DNA from: Planctomycetota bacterium
Lineage (GTDB): Bacteria > Planctomycetota > UBA8742 > UBA2392
NCBI GenBank assembly: GCA_020638635.1
Contig: JACKIE010000005.1
Span: 62,001-126,000 of the forward strand
Length of the DNA stretch: 64,000 nt
Reading direction: 5' to 3'
Below are positions 7,539 through 17,289 of this stretch, in pieces. The translations under genes were made by a program, and so were the position numbers. Each line of letters begins with the position of its first letter. Position 1 is the first letter of the stretch. The notes beneath the pieces were generated by a model that ran no database searches, was not told the DNA's origin, and worked only from the letters and a program-made list of their open reading frames with translations.

Positions 7539-8735
7539 TTACTTCCCGACGTTTCCGTACAGCTTGCTAGGGATGCTGATGATCTTGCCGAAGCCGGCGG
7601 CGTCCTGGCCGCTCCAGAGGCTGAATTCCTCGCCGTACTTGCCCGCGGCGGCGCTCATTAACGAATGGGGGCTGGCGACTCCTCCCACACGGAAGCTGCC
7701 GTACTTCAACTCGATGCTGACTTCGCCGCTGACGCGCTGCTGGCTGTGGGTCAGCATCGCCTCAATGTCGCGCAGGGCCGGGTCGAAGGGCTGGCCCTCG
7801 TGAATCATCGTGCCCCAGAAGTCGGCCACGTGGTCTTTCCAGAAGCGCTGCCACTTGGTCAGCACCAGTTTTTCCAACTCGCGGTGCGCTGAGATCAGCA
7901 TCAACGCGGCGGGAGCCACGAAGGCCACGCGCCCCTTGATGCCCACGATGGTGTCGCCCAGGTGCACGCCGCGCCCGACGGCGTACTTGATGCCGAGGCT
8001 GTTCAGCTGCTCGATCAGCGCCTCGGGCGAAAGCTTCTCGCCATCCAGCTTGACGGGCACGCCCTGCTCGAACGTGATCTTCAGCGTGCGCGGCTTGCTT
8101 GCGGGGTCGCTGGCGCCGGCCAGCTCGAACACCTCGTCGGGCACGGTGGTCGCGCTGTCATGGGTTTCACGGCCGCCGATGGTGATGCCCCACATGCCCG
8201 CGTTGATGCTGTACTGGGTGGTCTTGGCGGGAATCTCGAGGCCGTGCTTCGCCAGGTACTCGGTTTCCTGGGCGCGCGTGAACGAGTGCTCGCGCACGGG
8301 CGCCAGCATGCGCAGGCCGGGGGCGAGCACGTTCATCGCCACGTCGAAGCGCACCTGGTCGTTGCCCGCGCCGGTGCTGCCGTGGGCCACAGCGGCCGCG
8401 TTGCGCTTGACGGCGTACTCGGCCACCATGCTGGCCTGCACCACGCGCTCGGCGGCGACGCACAGGGGGTAGACGCCGCCGCGCATCACGTTTCCGAACA
8501 CCATGAACTTCACGAAGCGGTTGAAGACCTCGGACTTGCCGTCCAGCACCACGGGCTTGCTGACGCCGAGTTTGATGGCGCGTTCTTCGGCGCGCTTGAA
8601 GTCCTCGGCCGTGAAGCCGCCGGTGTCGATCATGACGGTCTCGACTGTGTAGTCGTACTCCTCCCGGATGAAGGGGATGCAGAAGGAAGTATCGAGCCCG
8701 CCGCTGTAGGCAAGGATGCAGGTACCGTTGGACAT
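7539..8735 (-). CDS. argG: Argininosuccinate synthase
   Basis: A 398-residue cytoplasmic enzyme joining citrulline and aspartate with ATP, the penultimate step of arginine synthesis. Evidence: N-terminal PP-loop LAYSGGLDTS at residues 8-17, then GSTGAGNDQVRFD, and the C-terminal YGSFRVGG region. Normal length. The stop codon and final residues lie in a copied segment of the neighbouring repeat (7519-7551). It is co-oriented with argH upstream, but a 415-bp repeat cluster separates them. Confidence 0.95.
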   Translation of the reverse strand: MSNGTCILAYSGGLDTSFCIPFIREEYDYTVETVMIDTGGFTAEDFKRAEERAIKLGVSKPVVLDGKSEVFNRFVKFMVFGNVMRGGVYPLCVAAERVVQASMVAEYAVKRNAAAVAHGSTGAGNDQVRFDVAMNVLAPGLRMLAPVREHSFTRAQETEYLAKHGLEIPAKTTQYSINAGMWGITIGGRETHDSATTVPDEVFELAGASDPASKPRTLKITFEQGVPVKLDGEKLSPEALIEQLNSLGIKYAVGRGVHLGDTIVGIKGRVAFVAPAALMLISAHRELEKLVLTKWQRFWKDHVADFWGTMIHEGQPFDPALRDIEAMLTHSQQRVSGEVSIELKYGSFRVGGVASPHSLMSAAAGKYGEEFSLWSGQDAAGFGKIISIPSKLYGNVGK

Positions 8736-8842
8736 TCTTGCTGCCTTTCTGAACTGCGCTGCGTTTCGGAACAGCGAACTACCAATTGGCCGCGCCTGAA
8801 TTGGAAACGGGAAATTGGTTATTGTTCATTTGCTGTTTCTCC

Positions 8843-8921
8843 AACTGCGGGTTGAACACGAAGTAACGAAGAAGCGAAGCACTGCTACAGCCTTTCTTCG
8901 TTACTTCGTTTCTTCGTGTTC
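8843..8921. repeat. Hairpin repeat, AACACGAAG type, copy A
   Basis: Arms 8854-8879 (GAACACGAAGTAACGAAG...) and 8892-8921 form a long hairpin. The whole 79 bp recurs at 9064-9142 with two differences. The arm sequence is the same type as the terminal repeats of the GxxExxY unit at 7038-7513. Confidence 0.8.
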
Positions 8922-8965
8922 TCCCTGATAGTTCGTCACTAATTCGTTGCTTCCAACTGCGTGTC

Positions 8966-9032
8966 TCACGCCAAGCCGCCAAGTCGCCAAGAAAAGCCCT
9001 GCAGTTCTATGCGCCTTGGCGCCTTGGCGTGA
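8966..9032. repeat. Hairpin repeat, TCACGCCAAG type
   Basis: Left arm 8966-8991 (TCACGCCAAGCCGCCAAG...) mirrors 9011-9032 (GCGCCTTGGCGCCTTGGCG...). Eight-nt internal period. Related copies are at 12799-12864 and 2500-2606. Confidence 0.75.
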
Positions 9033-9063
9033 GCCTTGCAGTTCATTCCAGCTAACACTGTCA

Positions 9064-9142
9064 AACTGCGGGTTGAACACGAAGTAACGAAGAAGCGAAG
9101 CACTGCTAAAGCCTTTCTTCGTTACTTCGTTTCTTCGCGTTC
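9064..9142. repeat. Hairpin repeat, AACACGAAG type, copy B
   Basis: Direct copy of 8843-8921, 221 bp downstream, differing at two positions. The identity suggests recent duplication or gene conversion. Confidence 0.8.
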
Positions 9143-9151
9143 TTCAGCAGT

Positions 9152-10540
<1,389 letters not shown>

Positions 10541-10552
10541 GGTGCGCCTTTC

Positions 10553-10653
10553 GTAGCGCAGGCGCCTCGCCTGCACCGCCCGGGGGCACCTTGCCCCCGG
10601 GAGTGCCGCGGGCGAGGCGCCCGCGGCCTGTGCAGGCTGGGAGCCTGCGCTAC
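10553..10653. repeat. GC-rich nested inverted repeat between argH and the M20 gene
   Basis: Outer arms GTAGCGCAGGC (10553) and GCCTGCGCTAC (ending 10653) enclose inner palindromes (CCCGGGGGCACCTTGCCCCCGGG; GCCGCGGGCGAGGCGCCCGCGG, positions about 10577-10627). A typical Planctomycete-like intergenic repeat; it may also work as a processing or termination structure. Confidence 0.65.
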
Positions 10654-10654
10654 G

Positions 10655-11737
10655 CTACGTCTTCAAAAACAGCTCCGCCGTCTTGCGATAAATCTGGTAG
10701 CCCCGGTACAGCTCCTTCTCTTCCAAATACTCGTCGGCCGCGTGGCTTAGGTGGGGGAAGCCGGGGCCTATGATCAGCCCCTGGGCCTTGTCGTTCCACC
10801 AGGCGTCGCTTACTCCGCCGAATGCACTTACAGCCTGCTTGCCGCTGGCGCTGCAGGCGCACTTCACCAACGGGTCGGTCTCGTTGCGCTTCCACACGCC
10901 GAAGCGGGCCTTCTCTTTTTCCACCGTGGTGTGCTCGCTCATGGCTGCCTTGATGCGCTTGATCGTTTCCGCGTTGTCGAGCTGCTCAATCGTGCGGCCG
11001 TCGATTACCCACTTCACCTCGCTGGGCACCACGTTGCGCGCAATGCCGCCGTTGACCATGGTTACGGCGAGTGTCGTGCGGCCCAGCAAGTCGTCGCGTT
11101 CTTTAAAACCTTCGTAAAGGGCCTCGATGGCCAGGATGTCCCGCGCCGCGTGGTAGGCCGCGTTGTCGCCCTGCCAGGGGCGCGCGGCGTGGCTGCTTTT
11201 GCCGGCCGTGCGCATGTCGAGCTTGAACATGCCGCGTTCGGCCGTGCAGACTTCGCAGTCGGTGGGCTCGCCGGTGATGCAGGCGTCGAACTCGGGTATC
11301 TCGGCGCGGAAGACTTCGAAGCCTTCGCCCTGGATTTCTTCATCACAGGTCGGCGCGAACATCAGCGTGCAAGCTGACTCATCGAAATCCGCGGACAGCA
11401 GCGCGTGGAACATGCCGATCAGACAGCCGCCGGCGTCGCTGCTGCCGAGGCCGTAAACGCGGCCGTTCTCGCGCGCGCCATCCCAGGGGTCGCGGGTGTA
11501 GCCCTTGTTGGGCGGGACGGTGTCGGTGTGTGTGTTGAACAGCAAGCGTTTGTTGCCCGTGCCGCGCCAGGCCAGCAGGTTGCGGCCGGAGTGTTTGAAC
11601 TGCACGCCGTGTTTAGTGAACTGCGCCTTGAACCACTCGATGACGGCGTGCTCGTTGCCGGATACGCGCTGGATACGCGTGATCTGGCTGAGCGCGTCAG
11701 CGAGCGTGTCCTGGGTGAATGTTGTGGTCGTGGGCAT
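10655..11737 (-). CDS. M20 metallohydrolase, ArgE/DapE/LysK-like
   Basis: A 360-residue zinc aminoacylase/peptidase of the M20 family. Evidence: first metal site FNTHTDTVPPN, GLGSSDAGGCL with the shared metal Asp, catalytic Glu pair in CDEEIQGEGFE, GEPTDCEVCTAERG, and a C-terminal metal His near PHLSHAADEY. Its place beside argH/argG suggests N-acetyl-ornithine or N-acetyl-citrulline deacetylase; peptidase function is possible. The start is uncertain: ATGs at 11767, 11746 and 11737 are in frame. 11737 is used because MPTTTTFTQDTL aligns as a normal beginning. Confidence 0.8.
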   Translation of the reverse strand: MPTTTTFTQDTLADALSQITRIQRVSGNEHAVIEWFKAQFTKHGVQFKHSGRNLLAWRGTGNKRLLFNTHTDTVPPNKGYTRDPWDGARENGRVYGLGSSDAGGCLIGMFHALLSADFDESACTLMFAPTCDEEIQGEGFEVFRAEIPEFDACITGEPTDCEVCTAERGMFKLDMRTAGKSSHAARPWQGDNAAYHAARDILAIEALYEGFKERDDLLGRTTLAVTMVNGGIARNVVPSEVKWVIDGRTIEQLDNAETIKRIKAAMSEHTTVEKEKARFGVWKRNETDPLVKCACSASGKQAVSAFGGVSDAWWNDKAQGLIIGPGFPHLSHAADEYLEEKELYRGYQIYRKTAELFLKT

Positions 11738-12094
11738 GGCGTCCATCCGTTGGGACGCCCAATGCAAAAGCGACGCTGGAAAACGGCGTCGCGGCTTCGG
11801 AAGCTATCGCTTCCTCACGCCAGCGCAGTGGAACGTCCCGAGATATCAAAGTGTGAAAGCTGCAACGCCGACCTACTGCGGTCGGCGGCTGATCGGTCGG
11901 ATCGTGTGCAGCTTGCTCACTTCGTGTTCTCCGGCGCTCGCTTGCCCTGAGTCCCATCGAAGGGCTCGTCTCACGGCACGCGGCACTTCCTCTAATGTCT
12001 CTCGGCCGAAGCCAAGGCGAATAGAAATAACGCGTTTTGGCCGGGATGCAAGGTTTCGGAAGGAAAAACTTTGGCGCTTGCGCCCTTACTGCCT
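11738..12094. other. Intergenic region, nothing recognised
   Basis: About 360 bp upstream of the M20 gene. Reading frames here have atypical codon use and no recognisable protein. It presumably carries the M20 promoter, but no clear motif was seen. Confidence 0.5.
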
Positions 12095-12625
12095 AACGCC
12101 AGGACGCCAGGGTGCGCCACGAATCTCCCGTTGTTGTTCGCTTCGCGGCGGGTACGCCGCATTACTCGGGCATCCCGTTAGCTGCACGCTGGAAGCCTGT
12201 TTTGAACAACAGCAAGCCGAAGTTCACCACCAATCCCAAGCGCTTGTTCAGCAGCCGCGTGTGTGTCAACGCCTGTGCCTTGTGGATGGGATGCTGCTCA
12301 GCAACGGCCTTTACTTCTACCACCACCAGGTCTTCGGCAACGATGTCTGCGGCGTAGGTGCGATCGAAGCGAAGATCCTCCCAGATCAACGGAACGGGCA
12401 CTTCAAGTGCGACCTTGTACCCTCGCTTCCGAAGCTCGAAGGCAAGGATGTCGCGATAAACCGACTCATAGAGGCCGGGACCAAGGCGGCGATGAATCAT
12501 CTCGCCAAGCTCGTAGACGACCGCAGCAATACGATCCTCAGGTTCCTGCATGGCCTTCCTCCTCGAACCCACTGAAAGCATTCAGGATACGATGGATTCG
12601 TGGCGCTTCTTGGCGTCCTGGCGTT
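12095..12625. mobile_element. Inverted-repeat-bracketed GxxExxY unit 2
   Basis: The 31-bp left arm 12095-12125 (AACGCCAGGACGCCA...CGCCACGAATC) and right arm 12595-12625 (its inverse) match at 28 of 31 positions. They enclose one gene (12162-12551) with 36 and 43 bp of spacer. Same architecture as unit 1 but with a different arm sequence. Structure is directly visible; mobility is inferred. Confidence 0.7.
12162..12551 (-). CDS. GxxExxY family protein (PD-(D/E)XK nuclease-like), second copy
   Basis: A 129-residue GxxExxY protein. The signature is GPGLYESVY. The core is TYAADIVAEDLVVVEVKAV (D...E-x-K), followed by KAQALTHTRLL and LVVNFG. It is clearly related in plan, but diverged in sequence, from the 7076-7474 protein, so the two are not a recent duplication. 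ATG 12551 is chosen over an upstream in-frame ATG because AGGAGG lies just before it. It sits inside a 31-bp inverted-repeat bracket. Confidence 0.85.
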   Translation of the reverse strand: MQEPEDRIAAVVYELGEMIHRRLGPGLYESVYRDILAFELRKRGYKVALEVPVPLIWEDLRFDRTYAADIVAEDLVVVEVKAVAEQHPIHKAQALTHTRLLNKRLGLVVNFGLLLFKTGFQRAANGMPE

Positions 12626-13055
12626 TTTTGTCAGCGGCGAAGTTCGGTAAATCTCCGCCTGTGTCGCTGGGAAAGCGGAGGCCGGAGGGGGTCGCGCCTC
12701 CGTCCTGCCGGGTGAGCAGCGCTTTGCGGAATCCCACGAGGCTTGTTTCGTGGCAGTGCCTTTTGTGCTTTCGTGTTTTTGTGGCCCAACAAAACGGTCT
12801 CACGCCAAGGCGCCAAGGCGCCAAGAAAAACAGCAGTTCTTGGCGACTTGGCGCCTCCGCGAGAGGCCTGCAGTCGTAGTTCTTCGCGGCCTTTGGTGGC
12901 GCTTAGCGGCTGCGTGCTGCCAGCCGGCACGAACTGCGGACTGGCCACGAAAGCACGAAAGCACAAAACAACTGCGCACGAAACAACAGCTCTTATCGGG
13001 TTCCTGCACACCGCGGATCAACACTCCGGATTGGCATCCGGGGCTTCTGGTTCGC
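12626..13055. other. Intergenic repeat cluster between GxxExxY unit 2 and the feo operon
   Basis: No gene. It consists mainly of nested hairpin repeats (12752-12984). 12640-12740 holds nothing recognised. Confidence 0.55.
12752..12984. repeat. Nested hairpin repeats of two types
   Basis: Outer arms 12752-12787 (GGCAGTGCCTTTTGTGC...) and 12951-12976 (GGCCACGAAAGCACGAAAGC...) match the 5236-5330 element. Inside lies a CACGCCAAGG-type hairpin (12799-12825 with 12840-12864) like 8966-9032. One element appears inserted into another. Confidence 0.7.
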
Positions 13056-13196
13056 TTACTTATGCTCGGGTTTGCATGCGCCGCAGGCGTTGCAGTCGGT
13101 TTGGCCGCGGGCAACTCGCAGGGTTTGCCAGACGCGCCAGCCGGCGAAGGCCGCGGCGGTAGAGACGATGGCGATGATGGTTACTGTTTCGAGCAT
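13056..13196 (-). CDS. FeoB-associated Cys-rich membrane peptide
   Basis: A 46-residue protein: one N-terminal membrane helix (LETVTIIAIVSTAAAFAGW), a basic stretch, then a Cys cluster C-x2-C-x2-C (DCNACGACKP). This is the pattern of the FeoB-associated Cys-rich membrane protein family found after feoB in many bacteria. It follows feoB by about 58 bp on the same strand, past a hairpin. A GGAAG site precedes the ATG at 13196. Likely role: assisting or regulating Fe2+ import; mechanism unknown. Confidence 0.8.
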   Translation of the reverse strand: MLETVTIIAIVSTAAAFAGWRVWQTLRVARGQTDCNACGACKPEHK

Positions 13197-13212
13197 TTCT
13201 TCCGTCTCGTTC

Positions 13213-13252
13213 CGGCGGGCATGCCCGCCGGTCCCCGGCCTTTCGGCCGGGG
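13213..13252 (-). terminator. Hairpins between feoB and its small partner gene
   Basis: Two stems, GGCGGGCATGCCCGCC and CCCCGGCCTTTCGGCCGGGG, just past the feoB stop. With no strong T run they may attenuate rather than end transcription. Confidence 0.5.
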
Positions 13253-13254
13253 CT

Positions 13255-15690
13255 CTAGCCGCCCAACGCGCTTGCCACCTGGAAGGTCACCAGCGCCGCG
13301 AGGTAGGCCAGCGTGGTCATGTAGGCGAAGCTGGCCAGCGGCCATTTCCATGAGTTGGTTTCGCGCCGCATCACCGCCAGCGTGGCCGCGCACTGGGCGC
13401 ACAGGGCGAAGAACACCATGATCGACAGGCCGGTGGCGAGGCTGAACAGCTTGCTGCCGTCGGGGCGCGTGGCGTCCTGCACCACCTTGCGCAAGGGCTC
13501 CGACTCCGCCTCCTGGCCGCTGCCCAGGTTGAAGATCGTGCCGAGCGTGGCCACGATCACCTCGCGCGCGGGGAAGCTGGCGATCGCCGCCATGCCGATG
13601 CGCCAGTCCCAGCCCAGGGGGGTGACGGCCGGCTCGATCGCGTGGCCCATGCGGCCCAGGATACTGTTTTCGAGGTGCTCGCCCGCGCGGCGGTTGTCGA
13701 TGTCCGCGCGCTTTTCCGCCAGCTCTTTCCAGTTTTCGTAGTCCGCGTGGGCGGCGGATTGCTTGCTCGCCAGCTCGGCTGTTTCGGAGTCGCGCTGCCT
13801 TTCGGATTCCGCAGTGGCCGCCTTGATCTCTTCCTTTTCGCCCTCAAGCTCGCTGACGCGTTTTTCGTGGGCGTCGTCGATGGCCTTGAACTGCGCAAGC
13901 AGCGACTCGCTGTCCTCGTCGGGCTTGAACTTCACGACGGCCGCGACGTAGCTCTTCTCCAGCGTGGAGGTTTCGGTGTCGTACTTCTCGTCGATTTCCG
14001 CGCTGCGCGGGAAGTAGCCTGCCGCCCACACCAGCACCGACACGGCCAGGATGATGGTGCCCGCGCGGCGCACGAAACTGCCGCCGCGCTCCCACAGCAC
14101 GCGGCCGACGGCACGGGGGCGCGGCATCTTGTAGCTGGGCAGCTCGAGCAGGAAGGGCGTTACCTTCGACTTCAGAATGCCCTTCTTCAGTACCAGCGCG
14201 GTGGGAATGGCAAACAGCACGCCTACCCAGTACATGGCAAACAGCACCACGCCCTGCAGCTCAAGGAATCCCAGCAGTTTGATCTGCGGCACGAAGGCCG
14301 CGATGAACAGGGTGTAGACCGGCAGGCGCGCGCTGCAACTCATGAAGGGCGCCAGGAAGATGGTGGTCAGGCGCGTGTTGCGGTCCTCGATCACGCGCGC
14401 ACCCATGATACCCGGGATGTTGCAGGCAAAGCTGCTGAGCAGCGGGATGAAGGCTTTGCCCGACAGGCCGAAGCGCGACATCAGCCGGTCCATCAGGAAG
14501 GCCGCGCGCGACATGTAGCCCAGGTCTTCCAGGATGGCGATGAACAGGAACAGGATCAAAATCTGCGGCAGGAAGATCAGCACGCCGCCGACGCCGGCGA
14601 TCACGCCGTCCACCACCAGCGACTTGAGCGCGCCCTCGCCCATCATGCCGCCGACCCAGTCGCCCAGCGCGCCGAAGCCGCCGTCGATGGCGTCCATCAG
14701 CGGGCCGGACCAGCTGTAGATGCTCTGGAAAATCAGGCCCATCACCACGATGAACACCAGGCTGCCCCACAACTTGTGGGTCAGGATGCCGTCCACCACG
14801 TCGGTGCGGGTGCGTCCCTCGCGCGCCTCGGCCTGCTTCACTTCGCGCATCCACTGGCCGATCGCGCCGTAGCGGGTTTGGGCCTCGAGCATGCTGAGGC
14901 TGCGGCCGGCGGCCGCGCGGTCGCGGATTTCGAAGAACTTGCGGGTCCACTCCTCGCCGCCGACTTCTTCGCACTCGTCGAAGAAGGGGCCGGCCCCGTC
15001 CACCAGCAGGCGCAGGGCCTCCGGGCGGGTGGGGGTGAAGCCGAGTTTAACGCCGAGGTCGCACAGCTCGGCGTGCAGGGTGTCAACGCCACGCTTGAAG
15101 TCGTCGGGGTAGGATAACTCAAGGCGCTTGCCCGGGTGGTGCAGGGTACGGTGCAGGGTGCTTTTCAGCTCGTCGATGCCGACGCCCTTGGGCGCGTTCA
15201 CCACCACCACCGGCACGCCGAGCGTCCTGGCCAGCTTGTCGGTGTCGATCTTGATGCCGCGCGACTCGGCTACGTCCAGCATGGTCAGCGCAACCACGGC
15301 CGGCAGGCCGAACTCCAGCACCTGGGTGCCGATGTAGAGGTTGCGGTCCAGGCTTGACGCGTCAAGGACGATCACCACGCCGTCCGGCTTGGGCGTGCCC
15401 TCGATGCGCCCCAGCAGGGCGTCGGTGGCGACCCGCTCGTCAGGCGAGCGCGCGGCCAGGCTGTAGGTGCCCGGCAGGTCGATGATGGTGAGCTCGGAGT
15501 TTTCGAAGCGCGTGGTGCCGATCTTGGCCTCGACGGTTACGCCCGGGAAATTGGCGATTTTCTGGCGCGCGCCGGTGAGCGCGTTGAACAGGCTGCTCTT
15601 GCCGGTGTTGGGGTTGCCCATCAGGGCGATCGCGTGCCGGTCGTGGCGCGCGTGGCCCTCGTGGCGCGTGCTGGTGGAGGACTCGGTCAT
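13255..15690 (-). CDS. feoB: Ferrous iron transporter FeoB
   Basis: An 811-residue Fe2+ transporter with an N-terminal G-protein domain, a helical GDI-like region and a membrane domain. Evidence: G1 GNPNTGKS at about residues 26-33, G3 DLPGTYSL, gate motifs MGARVIEDRN and FMSCSARLPVYTLF, and a charged coiled-coil insert at about residues 560-680 before the last helices. The G4 motif reads TMLD where NxxD is usual, a change at the guanine-reading residue. It overlaps feoA by four bases (ATGA). Carries the TTGACGCGTCAA palindrome at 15354-15365. Confidence 0.95.
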   Translation of the reverse strand: MTESSTSTRHEGHARHDRHAIALMGNPNTGKSSLFNALTGARQKIANFPGVTVEAKIGTTRFENSELTIIDLPGTYSLAARSPDERVATDALLGRIEGTPKPDGVVIVLDASSLDRNLYIGTQVLEFGLPAVVALTMLDVAESRGIKIDTDKLARTLGVPVVVVNAPKGVGIDELKSTLHRTLHHPGKRLELSYPDDFKRGVDTLHAELCDLGVKLGFTPTRPEALRLLVDGAGPFFDECEEVGGEEWTRKFFEIRDRAAAGRSLSMLEAQTRYGAIGQWMREVKQAEAREGRTRTDVVDGILTHKLWGSLVFIVVMGLIFQSIYSWSGPLMDAIDGGFGALGDWVGGMMGEGALKSLVVDGVIAGVGGVLIFLPQILILFLFIAILEDLGYMSRAAFLMDRLMSRFGLSGKAFIPLLSSFACNIPGIMGARVIEDRNTRLTTIFLAPFMSCSARLPVYTLFIAAFVPQIKLLGFLELQGVVLFAMYWVGVLFAIPTALVLKKGILKSKVTPFLLELPSYKMPRPRAVGRVLWERGGSFVRRAGTIILAVSVLVWAAGYFPRSAEIDEKYDTETSTLEKSYVAAVVKFKPDEDSESLLAQFKAIDDAHEKRVSELEGEKEEIKAATAESERQRDSETAELASKQSAAHADYENWKELAEKRADIDNRRAGEHLENSILGRMGHAIEPAVTPLGWDWRIGMAAIASFPAREVIVATLGTIFNLGSGQEAESEPLRKVVQDATRPDGSKLFSLATGLSIMVFFALCAQCAATLAVMRRETNSWKWPLASFAYMTTLAYLAALVTFQVASALGG
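15354..15365. repeat. TTGACGCGTCAA palindrome, copy 2
   Basis: Perfect 12-bp (14 bp with flanks) palindrome within feoB, encoding L-D-A-S as CTT GAC GCG TCA. Confidence 0.8.
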
Positions 15691-15920
15691 GCGCGCTCCA
15701 CGGTCACGTGGGCGGCCTCGGCCTTGCGCAGGCTGAGGCTGTAGCCCATCACCTTGATTTCCATGGGGTCGCCAAGCGGCGCGAAGCGCACGACCTTGAC
15801 CTCGATGCCGGGCAGCACGCCCATTTCCAGCAGGCGCTGCTGCAATGCCGGCTCGCCGCCGACGTCAAGCACGGTGCCGGATGCGCCCACGGGCAGTTTG
15901 TCGAGGGTCTGGCTGGACAT
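15687..15920 (-). CDS. feoA: FeoA domain protein
   Basis: A 77-residue SH3-like FeoA protein (LLEMGVLPGIEVKVVRFAPLGDPMEIKV...YSLSLRKAEA, cited here in part) that accompanies FeoB. The final GCA TGA overlaps the feoB ATG, so translation is probably coupled. A second FeoA lies seven bases upstream. Confidence 0.9.
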   Translation of the reverse strand: MSSQTLDKLPVGASGTVLDVGGEPALQQRLLEMGVLPGIEVKVVRFAPLGDPMEIKVMGYSLSLRKAEAAHVTVERA

Positions 15921-15927
15921 CGCAATC

Positions 15928-16173
15928 TCAGGCTATCGGCCGCACATACACCCGGGTGAGCAGTTCACCGGAAAGTGCGAAGCGTGAGTCACCGACGCTG
16001 AGGATGGCGGGGTCGCCCTGGCGAATGATGCTGACGCGTTTGCCAGGGCAGATGCCGAGTTCACACATGCGTTTGACGCTGCCTTCGGAATCGAGCAGTT
16101 CCACGACCTCGAGGACGCCGTCTTGTGGGGTGAAGGTGGAGAGCGGAGCTGTGGGCTGCTGAGTCTTCATCAT
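15928..16173 (-). CDS. feoA: FeoA domain protein, first gene of the feo operon
   Basis: An 81-residue FeoA-like protein. The core LGICPGKRVSIIRQGDPAIL matches the family; the N-terminal 16 residues are extra. It is the promoter-proximal gene of a feoA-feoA-feoB-Cys-peptide operon. The two FeoA copies are diverged, which suggests different contacts with FeoB. Confidence 0.88.
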   Translation of the reverse strand: MMKTQQPTAPLSTFTPQDGVLEVVELLDSEGSVKRMCELGICPGKRVSIIRQGDPAILSVGDSRFALSGELLTRVYVRPIA

Positions 16174-16209
16174 TGCACTGTTCCGGGTGGCACCCGCGTG
16201 CCACTAATC

Positions 16210-16228
16210 TTGAAACTCATTCTCAATA
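16210..16228. promoter_or_regulatory. Fur-family operator between feo and the metal ABC transporter
   Basis: TGAAACTCATTCTCA (16211-16225) matches the 7-1-7 Fur consensus TGATAATNATTATCA at 11 of 14 fixed positions and sits in an AT-rich patch 40-50 bp upstream of the first feoA. The divergent transporter starts at 16354. A Fur or Zur regulator acting on one or both operons is likely. Confidence 0.65.
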
Positions 16229-16353
16229 TAACCTGGGCGCTGCCGGGCGCAAGTGTGCCGCGCGGGACGTGCGGAATCAATCTTGCAAGCTACTTGCATA
16301 AAGCTTCCTCCGCTCATACCATCCCCGCCCTGTCTGGAACGAAGTGAATCGCC

Positions 16354-17289
16354 ATGCGCATCCCCATCCCCATCCTGATGAGCCTTGCCGTTACGCTGCT
16401 TGTAGTCGCCTGTGGCTCCGGTCACGAAGCTCGCGGCCTGAAAGAGGGCGAAAAGCTGCGTGTGATGGCAAGCACGCCGCACCTCGCCAGCCTGGCCATG
16501 GCGATCGCCGGCGACGCCGCGGTGGTCGAGATGCTGCCCGGCGAAGCCAACAACCCCCACGAGTACGAGCCCACCATCGCCGATCGCCGCCGCCTGCAGG
16601 GCGCGCACCTGCTGCTGGTCAACGGCCTGGCGCTTGAGCCTTACGACGCGGCCAAGCTGGCAGAGGCGGCGGGCGTGACGCTGGTGGATTGCTCGAAGGG
16701 CATCCCGGAAGACCGCCTGCTGGGTGAAGAAGAAGAGGAAGAAGAACACGACCACGAGCACGGCCACGACCACGGCGCTCACAACCCGCATGTGTGGCTG
16801 AGCGTCGAGGGGGCAAGTGCGCAGGCCGACGCCATCGCCGAGGCCATGGCCGGCTTCGATGCCGCAAACGCCGAGGGTTACCGCAACCGCGCGGCCGAAC
16901 TGAAAAAGCGCCTGGCCGCCCTGCGCGACGAATACGCCCCGAAACTCAAGGCGCTGAAGAAGAACCGCTTCGTATCGAACCACGACGCCTTCCCGTACTT
17001 CGCGCGCGAGTTCGGCCTGCAGCAGGTGGGCGTGATCCAGCGCAACCCCGGCGACAATCCCACCGTGGAAGAGCGCCGCGAGATCGAGGCCATGCTGAAA
17101 GACGGCCGCGCGCAGGCGATTTTCATGGAGCCGGGATTTGACGACTCCGCCGCACGCGCGATTGCCGAAAGCGCAGGGCTACCGCTGGCCACGCTGGACC
17201 CCTTCGGCGTGGGCAAGCCCGCGCCCGACGCCCTTGAGCGCGTGCTGCGCGCCAACCTCGAGACGGTGCTTAAAACCCTTGGCGACTGA
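16354..17289 (+). CDS. Zn/Mn ABC transporter substrate-binding lipoprotein
   Basis: A 311-residue cluster A-I solute-binding protein (ZnuA/TroA type). It has a lipoprotein signal (LLVVAC at about residues 15-20), metal-ligand His in NPHEYEPT, a metal-collecting acidic/His loop (EEEEEEEHDHEHGHDHGAH, about residues 126-144), PHVWLS, and RFVSNHDAFPYFAREFGL. The His-rich loop favours zinc. First gene of the divergent operon and overlapped by the ATPase gene. Confidence 0.9.
   Translation: MRIPIPILMSLAVTLLVVACGSGHEARGLKEGEKLRVMASTPHLASLAMAIAGDAAVVEMLPGEANNPHEYEPTIADRRRLQGAHLLLVNGLALEPYDAAKLAEAAGVTLVDCSKGIPEDRLLGEEEEEEEHDHEHGHDHGAHNPHVWLSVEGASAQADAIAEAMAGFDAANAEGYRNRAAELKKRLAALRDEYAPKLKALKKNRFVSNHDAFPYFAREFGLQQVGVIQRNPGDNPTVEERREIEAMLKDGRAQAIFMEPGFDDSAARAIAESAGLPLATLDPFGVGKPAPDALERVLRANLETVLKTLGD

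Larger units (their letters stand above)
8736..9151. other. argH-argG intergenic region with three hairpins
   Basis: No gene. It contains two near-identical 79-bp hairpins in direct orientation (8843-8921 and 9064-9142) and a third, different one (8966-9032). The rest includes a short AT-rich stretch (about 8780-8835) that may hold the argG promoter. Confidence 0.6.

Noticed and set aside
12631..13421. Open frames of up to 220 codons across the hairpin cluster
   Set aside because: Translated repeats; no ribosome sites, and overlap with the FeoB-associated peptide gene.
13642..15117. A 491-codon plus-strand open frame opposite feoB
   Set aside because: Antisense shadow with His/Gln/Arg-rich composition; feoB itself is certain.
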